Shown here: in pieces, positions 46,801 through 52,115 of the stretch | How the letters are laid out: each line of letters begins with the position of its first letter | Numbering within the stretch: position 1 is the stretch's first letter | Assembly (NCBI GenBank): GCA_028868695.1 | Contig: JAGWTZ010000017.1 | Span: forward strand, 1-52,115 | Origin: Alphaproteobacteria bacterium | Lineage (GTDB): Bacteria > Pseudomonadota > Alphaproteobacteria > Rhizobiales > Aestuariivirgaceae | Length of the DNA: 52,115 bases | Direction of reading: 5' to 3' | Translations under genes and position numbers: made by a program | The notes under the pieces: model-generated | The model's input: only the letters and a program-made list of their open reading frames with translations | Told to the model about the DNA's origin: nothing | Database searches by the model: none

Positions 46801-48888
46801 ATGATTTCCAGGCGTGGATTCGGCAAGGCGGTTTTGGGCATGGCGGGGCTGGCCCTGCTTCCGGCTGGCCTTGCGCGGCAAGCGCTGGCCGTGCCTTCCT
46901 CGCTGGCCGTTGCGGCGGCCAAAAAGGCGCTTGATGGCGATTTCGCCACGGCGGGTGATTTGGCCAAGCAATCGGGCGATGCGGCGGCCATCAAGTTTGT
47001 TGAACTTCTCTATCTGCGCGACCATGGGCCCGAGGCCGGATACCCGCGCATCATGGCTTTCCTGCAATCGGCACCCAATTGGCCGCTGGCCGAGACGCTG
47101 AAGAAGCGGGCCGAGCAGGCGCTTTATGAAAACAACTCGCCGCCGCCAACAGTAATGGCGCATTTCCAGGACGGTGAGCCGCTGACGCCATTCGGCGCGC
47201 TGGCGCTGGCGCGCGCCTCGGCCGCCAATGGCGACCAGACGGCGGCCAAGGCCTGGCTGCGCCGCGGCTGGATTGATCCTGCGGTTGATGCCGCCCTTGA
47301 AGCCAAGATCCTTTCCGAGTTCGGCTCGCGCCTCAGCGTGGATGATCACAAGGCCCGGCTGGGGCGTTTGATCTATGCGCAGGAAGCATCAGCGGCACTG
47401 CGGCAATCGCGCCGGCTCAATTCCGACTATCAGGCGATGGCCAAGGTGGCCGACGCGCTCATCCGCTTCCAGGGCGGGGCCGACAAGAAGTTCAACGCCC
47501 TGCCCGCGCCGATGCGCAACGAGCTGCCACTGCTCTATGTGCTGGCGCGCTATTACCGCAAGAATGAAGACTATACCAAGGCGCGGGCGATCCTCGCCTC
47601 GGTGCCGGGTGACGCTGTGCTGATGGGCGATGCCTCCGCGTGGTTTGAGGAACGCCGCACCATTGTGCGCCGCTCGGTCGGGCCAATGAACGCGGCGCAT
47701 TGGAAAACCGCCTATGCCATTGCCCGTAACCATGCCATCGCGTCGGGCGATTTTGCTGTGGAAGGTGAGTTCCTCGCCGGTTGGGTGGCGCTGCGCTATT
47801 TGCGCCAGCCGGCGGTGGCTTTCGGGCATTTCCTGAAGGTGCAGAAACTGGCGCAGAACGGCACGGACCGGGCGCGCGCCGCCTATTGGATGGGCCGGGC
47901 GCAGGCCGCATCGGGCAATGTGGCGCAGGCCAAGGCCGCCTATCAATTGGCGGCGCATCATTCGACAGTGTTCTACGGCCAGCTGGCGCGCGAGGAACTG
48001 GGCCTTGGCAAGCAGCCTGAGGAAATCACACCCGGCGGCGCCTCCCAAGAGGCGCAGGCGCGGGTGGAAAATGATGAAGTGGTGCGGGCCTTCCGCATCC
48101 TTTCACAGGCCGGCACCAAGAACCAGCTCAACATTTTCCTGTGGGCCCTCGCCTGCCGGTTCAAATCGGTTGATGACCTCAATGCCGTGGCCAACATTGT
48201 GCAGAACGTGGCGGGCACGTCCTGGTCGCTGCGTCTTGCCAAGGCCGCCGGCCAGCGCGGCGTTGACATTGATGCCTGGGCCTATCCCGTTTACGGGCTG
48301 CCGAACTGGGCGCAGATTGGCAAGCCTGTCGAGAAATCACTGGTCTTCGCACTGTCGCGGCAAGAGAGCGAGTTTGACCCCAATGCCGGCAGCAGTGTTG
48401 GCGCGCAAGGCCTGATGCAATTGATGCCGGGCACGGCGCGGCTGATCGCGCGGCGCTATAACATTGGCTTCTCGGCGGGCAAGCTTCATGATGCCAACTA
48501 CAATGTGAAACTGGGGGCCGCACATCTTGCTGATCTCGTGGACAGCCTGAACGGTTCCTACATCCTCACGCTTGTTGCCTATAACGCCGGCCCGCGCCGG
48601 GCGAGCGATTGGGTTGAACAATTCGGCGACCCGCGCGGCGCGCAGGTTGATCCAGTGGATTGGATTGAGTGCATCCCCTTCAACGAGACGCGGCAATATG
48701 TGCAGAAGGTGATGCAGAACTTGCATGTGTACCGCTCGCGGCTGGCGCCGGAGACGGTGCGGCCGATGTCGGCTGACCTCAAGCGCGGCACGCCGGAAAA
48801 TGTGAACGTGGCGTCGACCTCGCCCGCCAAGGGGAGTTCGGCCTGCCAGCCCGGATCAATCAGTACACTGATCAAAAGCTGCGACTGA
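46801..48888 (+). CDS. soluble lytic transglycosylase (Slt family) with Tat signal
   Basis: 695 residues. A twin-arginine signal is visible: SRRGFGK at residues 3-9 followed by a hydrophobic stretch and an ARQALA cleavage site, so export is probably through Tat. An alpha-superhelical middle part (about 35-490) precedes the GH23 domain, with the catalytic Glu522 in RQESEFDP, then GAQGLMQLMPGTA and VAYNAGPRRASDW. The enzyme cleaves murein between MurNAc and GlcNAc. ATG 46801 is chosen because the Tat motif starts there; TTG 46792 is possible. It ends at a strong terminator and is divergent from dapA. Confidence 0.92.
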   Translation: MISRRGFGKAVLGMAGLALLPAGLARQALAVPSSLAVAAAKKALDGDFATAGDLAKQSGDAAAIKFVELLYLRDHGPEAGYPRIMAFLQSAPNWPLAETLKKRAEQALYENNSPPPTVMAHFQDGEPLTPFGALALARASAANGDQTAAKAWLRRGWIDPAVDAALEAKILSEFGSRLSVDDHKARLGRLIYAQEASAALRQSRRLNSDYQAMAKVADALIRFQGGADKKFNALPAPMRNELPLLYVLARYYRKNEDYTKARAILASVPGDAVLMGDASAWFEERRTIVRRSVGPMNAAHWKTAYAIARNHAIASGDFAVEGEFLAGWVALRYLRQPAVAFGHFLKVQKLAQNGTDRARAAYWMGRAQAASGNVAQAKAAYQLAAHHSTVFYGQLAREELGLGKQPEEITPGGASQEAQARVENDEVVRAFRILSQAGTKNQLNIFLWALACRFKSVDDLNAVANIVQNVAGTSWSLRLAKAAGQRGVDIDAWAYPVYGLPNWAQIGKPVEKSLVFALSRQESEFDPNAGSSVGAQGLMQLMPGTARLIARRYNIGFSAGKLHDANYNVKLGAAHLADLVDSLNGSYILTLVAYNAGPRRASDWVEQFGDPRGAQVDPVDWIECIPFNETRQYVQKVMQNLHVYRSRLAPETVRPMSADLKRGTPENVNVASTSPAKGSSACQPGSISTLIKSCD

Positions 48889-48912
48889 GCAGCGTATTTC
48901 CAGAATTGAATA

Positions 48913-48937
48913 GGCCCGCGAAATGCGGGCCTTTTTT
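48913..48937 (+). terminator. rho-independent terminator of the lytic transglycosylase gene
   Basis: GGCCCGC (48913-48919), loop GAAAT, GCGGGCC (48925-48931), then TTTTTT. It is 24 bases past the stop and before the convergent HhH gene. Confidence 0.9.
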
Positions 48938-48957
48938 GATTTCTGAGCCTTTGCGGA

Positions 48958-49500
48958 TCAGCGTTTGCGGGTGTGGCTGCCGGAGTGGGTCTGGCCATCC
49001 TTGCCCTTGAGGCCGCCGGTGCCATAGTCGCGCATGAACTCTTCTTCCTTGCCTGCGGCCAAGAGGCCGGCCTGGCGGATCCACTCTTCACGCTGGATGC
49101 GGCCGCCGAAGCGCAGGTGATCATCCACCCAGGCTACTTCCCTTTCAGACCAGGCCGCAATCTGATCGAAGTGGAAGAAGCCCAAGTTGTGCAAGATTGA
49201 TTCATTCTTCGGGCCGATGCCGCTGATGCGCTGCAGGTCATCGGGCTTGCCGCCGCGCGCCGCAGAGAGGCCCTTGGGGCGTTCCATCCTGGCAGGCTCG
49301 GCCGCCGGTGCAGGCGCCGCCACGGGTGGTGCGGGTGCGGGCGCTGGTGCGGCCGCCTTGACGGCCGCAGGCATGGCAGCACCGGCTGGAACGGCCACTT
49401 CCGGGCTCGCGCCCAAGTTCTTGGCGAACCAGCCCACAAGGCAGCCGGCGAAATAGGCGATCAGCATCCAGACCGCGAGTTCAATGTAATAGTGAATCAT
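48958..49500 (-). CDS. membrane-anchored helix-hairpin-helix protein
   Basis: 180 residues. One N-terminal membrane helix (about 6-27), an Ala/Pro-rich linker of about 60 residues, then a helix-hairpin-helix domain with DLQRISGIGPKNESILHNLGFFHFDQIAAWS, recognised in parts, and WVDDHLRFGGRIQREEWIRQA. The same domain is found in a group of proteins often annotated as NuoE- or L21-like, and it probably does not bind DNA in the usual way. The C-terminal tail is Gly/Lys/His-rich. ATG 49500 has GAGGGGGG eight bases upstream. It is the last gene of the OmpA operon, 14 bases after the 42-aa gene. Confidence 0.75.
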   Translation of the reverse strand: MIHYYIELAVWMLIAYFAGCLVGWFAKNLGASPEVAVPAGAAMPAAVKAAAPAPAPAPPVAAPAPAAEPARMERPKGLSAARGGKPDDLQRISGIGPKNESILHNLGFFHFDQIAAWSEREVAWVDDHLRFGGRIQREEWIRQAGLLAAGKEEEFMRDYGTGGLKGKDGQTHSGSHTRKR

Positions 49501-49514
49501 GATGCGCGCCCCCC

Positions 49515-49643
49515 TCAGCGGCTTTCAGTCCAGCGATTGTAGCGGAAGCCCACCACAGCGCCGATCGCAAAGGCCAGCAGCAGCCAAGCCCAGTTATGCT
49601 CCACCAGGATCCAGGAATTGTTCCAGTTGAAAAACTCATTCAT
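49515..49643 (-). CDS. 42-residue membrane microprotein
   Basis: A 42-residue frame from ATG 49643 to TGA at 49515. It has a Trp/Asn-rich N-terminus (MNEFFNWNNSWILVEHNW), one hydrophobic helix of about 18 residues (AWLLLAFAIGAVVGF) and a short basic C-terminus (RYNRWTESR), so it would sit in the inner membrane with the C-terminus inside. A GGGGG ribosome site is five bases before the ATG. It lies between the OmpA-type gene (12-base gap) and the HhH gene (14-base gap), all on the minus strand, which supports a real, co-translated gene. I know no relatives by eye. Confidence 0.65.
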   Translation of the reverse strand: MNEFFNWNNSWILVEHNWAWLLLAFAIGAVVGFRYNRWTESR

Positions 49644-49655
49644 CCTCGCCCCCTC

Positions 49656-51539
49656 TTATTTCACGATTGAAAATTCAACGCGGCGGTTCTTGGCGCGCGC
49701 GTCATTGGAATGCGCCGGGTCGAGCGGCTTGGTCTTGCCGTAACCGATGCCCGTGAGGCGCGCCTTGTCTATGCCAGCCTTGGTGAGCGCGTCGATCACC
49801 GTTTGGGCGCGGCGCTCGCTGAGGCCCTGGTTGAAGGCCTCAGAGCCGATATAGTCGGCATGGCCGGCCACCTGCACCTTCAGGCTGGTGCAGCGCGCAT
49901 CTTTCAGCAGTGCGGCATATTGGCCAAGCGCATTGGGATAAGCGCCTGCAAGATCATCATGGTTGAATTCAAAGCGGATGGGGAACACCGCGGCAATGCG
50001 CGCCATGGTGCCCTCGCAATCATAAGCCTCCGCTGCTGGCGGCGGCGGCGGCGGGGCGGCGACATTCACCGTCAAGGCTTTCGAAGCAGCGCCGATGGTG
50101 GATTGGCCATCCGGCGCAATCACCTTGGCCACCACATCATACGTGCCATTCACCACAGGCTTGGCGGGTTTCAAAATCCAATGGCCCGCCGTGTCGGACA
50201 GCAAGTCATAATCCTTGCCCAAGGTGTGGGTTACACCATCAAGCTCCACCTGCAAGGTGTTGCCATTGCCCACCGGCCAAGTGCCCTTGACAGTGGGATG
50301 ATCGCTATCCGACGTGGCGCTCTCAACGGTGGGCGCGGCTGGCGGCTTGGCCGCGGGCGCTGCGGCGGCAGCTGCGGCAATGTCGAAGCTGGCCTTGGCG
50401 TCCAGCGCCTTGCCATCCGCGCCGGTGGCGGTGGCCACCACATCATAATGGCCGGGTGCGAGATCGGGCTTCAGCTTCAGCAGCCATTTGCCGGCGGTGT
50501 CTGTCACCAGATCATAGTCCTTGCCCAGCTGATAGGGCTGGTTGTTGACGGCAACGCTGAAAGATTGTGCCGCGCCAACGGGCCAGGTGCCTGAGAGCGT
50601 GACGGGCTTGCCCTCCTCCACCTTTGGGGTCTCAATGGTTGGCGCGCTCAATGGCTTGGCGGCGGGCGCTTCGGCGGGCTTTGGCGCTTCGGCGACGACA
50701 AGCTGGCCCGGCTTTGCGGCGGCAACAGTTTGCTTGGCGCCATCACCCACTGCAGCACTGACGGCATAGGTGCCAGCGGCAAGCGGGCCTGGCAATTTCA
50801 AATCCCAATTGCCTGCATTGGAGGTGAGCTCCGCGTCTTTGCCCAGCGAGAAGGTCTTGTCGTTGACGGTAACATCGAGCGTCTTGGCCTTGCCCTCGGG
50901 CCAGGTGCCCTTGATCTCCGGCGTTGGGCCATCGGTGGAAATGCTGTCAACCGTTGGCGCGGCCAAAGGCTCGGCGACCACCAGCTGGCCCGGCTTTGCG
51001 GCAGCGACAGTCTGCTTGGCGCCATCACCAGCGGTGGCGGTGACTGCATAGGTGCCGGGGGGCAGCGGCTGTGCCAGCTTCAAATCCCAATTGCCGGCGT
51101 TGGAGGTGAGTTCCGCATCCTTGCCCAGCGAGAAGGTCTTGTCATTGACAGTGACATCGAGGGTCTTGGCCTTGCCTTCGGGCCAGGTGCCCTTGAATTC
51201 GGGAGTGGGGCCATCGGTTGAAACTGAATCAACTGTGGGCGAAGCCAAGGGCGCAGGCGGCGCCACCTTCACGCCATCGGTGTTGACCAGCCGCACGCCA
51301 TAAAGGCTTTGCACGGCGGCAATGGCGGCTTTCGCGGCATCATCACTCTCGGCTGTGCCGGAGAGCGTTGCGTCACGGCCATCCATCTGCACCTTGGCCC
51401 AATTGCCAGCGGCAGCGGCGGCGCGGGTTGAAATGTCCGAGACCAGTGAATCGGTGGACAACCAGCTTCCCGCCAGCCAGGGCAAGCCTGCCCCCACAAT
51501 CGCGAATTGAAGCCACTTGCCTGGTTGCCACTTATACAT
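49656..51539 (-). CDS. OmpA-family protein with BON and Ig-like repeats
   Basis: 627 residues from ATG 51539 (GGGGG six bases upstream). A hydrophobic N-terminal segment (about 9-25) may anchor the protein in the inner membrane or serve as signal. A BON-like domain (about 40-95) is followed by four Ig-like repeats of about 90 residues, each with a GTWP segment, LGKD and a GTYAV/YDVVA strand, and then a proline-rich linker. The C-terminal OmpA domain has FEFNHDDL, QVAGHADYIGSEAFNQGLSERRAQ and NRRVEFSIVK, which binds peptidoglycan. It heads a three-gene operon. Confidence 0.85.
   Translation of the reverse strand: MYKWQPGKWLQFAIVGAGLPWLAGSWLSTDSLVSDISTRAAAAAGNWAKVQMDGRDATLSGTAESDDAAKAAIAAVQSLYGVRLVNTDGVKVAPPAPLASPTVDSVSTDGPTPEFKGTWPEGKAKTLDVTVNDKTFSLGKDAELTSNAGNWDLKLAQPLPPGTYAVTATAGDGAKQTVAAAKPGQLVVAEPLAAPTVDSISTDGPTPEIKGTWPEGKAKTLDVTVNDKTFSLGKDAELTSNAGNWDLKLPGPLAAGTYAVSAAVGDGAKQTVAAAKPGQLVVAEAPKPAEAPAAKPLSAPTIETPKVEEGKPVTLSGTWPVGAAQSFSVAVNNQPYQLGKDYDLVTDTAGKWLLKLKPDLAPGHYDVVATATGADGKALDAKASFDIAAAAAAAPAAKPPAAPTVESATSDSDHPTVKGTWPVGNGNTLQVELDGVTHTLGKDYDLLSDTAGHWILKPAKPVVNGTYDVVAKVIAPDGQSTIGAASKALTVNVAAPPPPPPAAEAYDCEGTMARIAAVFPIRFEFNHDDLAGAYPNALGQYAALLKDARCTSLKVQVAGHADYIGSEAFNQGLSERRAQTVIDALTKAGIDKARLTGIGYGKTKPLDPAHSNDARAKNRRVEFSIVK
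50688..51239 (-). repeat. two tandem 282-base repeats inside the OmpA-family gene
   Basis: Unit 1 covers 50958-51239 (94 codons) and unit 2 about 50688-50957 (90 codons). They encode Ig-like repeats 1 and 2 and are nearly identical at protein level through DKTFSLGKDAELTSNAGNWD and PGQLVVAE, with high DNA identity. Repeats 3 and 4 are diverged. This indicates a recent internal duplication or recombination, so copy number may vary between strains. Confidence 0.8.
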
Positions 51540-51741
51540 TGCCTTCCCCCTGCTCGATTGCAGCACGGCATGGCCTTGCCCATGCCGTTGCTGCCCAAAA
51601 ACAGGGAATTGTTAACACTGGCAACCCGCCTCCGCCACGGCTTTCTTTGCGCAACTCAATGCATTCAAGCGGTTAGCCAGCCGGTTGCGAAGCGCCTGCC
51701 GCGCAAGGTTGCAGATTCCTGCCGCGGCATCCCGATTGGTG

Positions 51742-51770
51742 TTGACGTAACCTTACGCAGCTGTTATGTG
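51742..51770 (+). promoter_or_regulatory. candidate promoter upstream of the porin-like gene
   Basis: TTGACG (51742-51747), a 17-base spacer, TATGTG (51765-51770). Transcription from here would start near 51777, about 265 bases before the porin ATG. Confidence 0.5.
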
Positions 51771-51776
51771 TCGCGT

Positions 51777-51911
51777 CTGTAACGTATTGGCCAAAGAGGC
51801 TGCATCCCTCTCAGTGCGTTCATAGCTTCGTTATAGTCTGTGGTTTTTTCCACATGACGAATTGTGTCTTTGCCGCAACAGGGGAGAGCTTTCTCTCCTG
51901 ATGCGGCTTTT
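51777..51911 (+). ncRNA. possible structured small RNA or long porin leader
   Basis: The 503-base gap from 51540 to 52042 holds no convincing gene. Between the candidate promoter and a terminator-like stem lies about 135 bases with three stem-loops: AGAGG...CCTCT around 51794-51812, TGTGG (51839-51843) with CCACA (51850-51854) around a T6 loop, and the large stem at 51872-51907 followed by TTTT. This looks like a discrete transcript, or an attenuated 5' leader for the porin-like gene. No known RNA family is recognised. Confidence 0.35.
51872..51911 (+). terminator. terminator-like hairpin upstream of the porin-like gene
   Basis: GCCGCA (51872-51877) pairs with TGCGGC (51902-51907), and GGAGAG (51883-51888) with CTCTCC (51893-51898), with one mismatch and a GG bulge between, then TTTT. 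It is 132 bases before the next start codon, so it either ends a small RNA or attenuates the porin transcript. Confidence 0.6.
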
Positions 51912-52042
51912 CGCGTTGACCTAAGCCGATTGGAAGCCGAAGACCGCAGACGGCGCATGAGTGAATCGTGCGCCGCCCTTCTTGACTCGATGCAGGGGAC
52001 CAGGGGGGCGCAACCCAAACTCCAATCTCTTGGGAGACTATA

Positions 52043-52115
52043 ATGAAAGCTATGAAAATCGCTCTTCTCGGCACGGCCGCCCTGGCTGCTGTGTCGGTTA
52101 GCGCCCGCGCCGACA
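52043..52115 (+). CDS. 5' end of a secreted protein, probably a porin
   Basis: The window ends 24 codons into this gene. The visible residues form a signal peptide (MKAMKIALLGTAALAAVSVSARAD), with the probable cleavage after ARA. GGGAG lies six bases before the ATG. This start resembles rhizobial outer-membrane porins of the Omp2b type, which often have a long leader, but the mature part is outside the window, so the porin label is an inference. Confidence 0.5.
   Translation, partial: MKAMKIALLGTAALAAVSVSARAD

Overview
This G+C-rich window looks like core chromosome of an alphaproteobacterium, most likely Hyphomicrobiales (Rhizobiales). The evidence is homospermidine synthase, the sdhE-mfd block divergent from recG, the trpGDC-moaC-moeA-lexA order, LexA boxes of the alphaproteobacterial GTTC-N7-GTTC type, an ExoR-like Sel1-repeat protein and a rhizobial-type porin start at the right edge. 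I cannot place it to genus. I found no rRNA, tRNA, insertion sequence, prophage or CRISPR array.

Layout. 1-5.2 kb: 3' end of a HIT-family gene, a DUF2231 membrane protein, a DMT transporter, clpA, clpS and a small basic protein. 5.2-12.9 kb: parE, a small secreted protein, homospermidine synthase, a triplicated YbjQ-like protein, and a YejA-type binding protein overlapping a FrnE-like DsbA protein. 12.9-22.9 kb: mfd and sdhE divergent from recG, DUF502, an ExoR-like protein, and a DUF898/M48 peptidase pair. 23-33 kb: gyrA, two more small secreted proteins of the same family, DUF1176, ssb with an overlapping Cdd1-type HhH gene, a 48-aa gene divergent from a LysR regulator, a YkgJ protein and a CadC-like regulator.

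33-42.2 kb: tpiA divergent from a tightly packed ppiD-trpE-trpG-trpD-trpC-moaC-moeA operon, then lexA with its own promoter. 42.2-49 kb: a lipoprotein with two LysM domains and a degenerate M23 domain, an L,D-transpeptidase, folK-smpB-dapA (transcribed dapA first) and a Tat-exported lytic transglycosylase. 49-52.1 kb: an envelope operon (BON/Ig-like/OmpA protein, a 42-aa membrane protein, a membrane-anchored HhH protein), then about 500 bases of noncoding DNA with a possible structured small RNA, then the first 24 codons of a porin-like protein.

Themes. One is DNA maintenance and topology: gyrA, parE, recG, mfd, ssb, lexA. lexA and ssb both have a LexA operator lying across the spacer of a good -35/-10 promoter. 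A second is envelope biogenesis: ppiD, LysM/M23 lipoprotein, YkuD, lytic transglycosylase, OmpA protein. A third is protein quality control: clpA/clpS, M48. I did not find a clearly new multi-gene system. The less ordinary items are a possible structured RNA before the porin, a gene that seems to start with CTG in a CTGA overlap with ssb, a three-member family of small secreted two-cysteine proteins, a protein with three YbjQ-like domains, and a 42-aa membrane protein in the OmpA operon. All promoter, operator, terminator and start-codon calls were made by eye.
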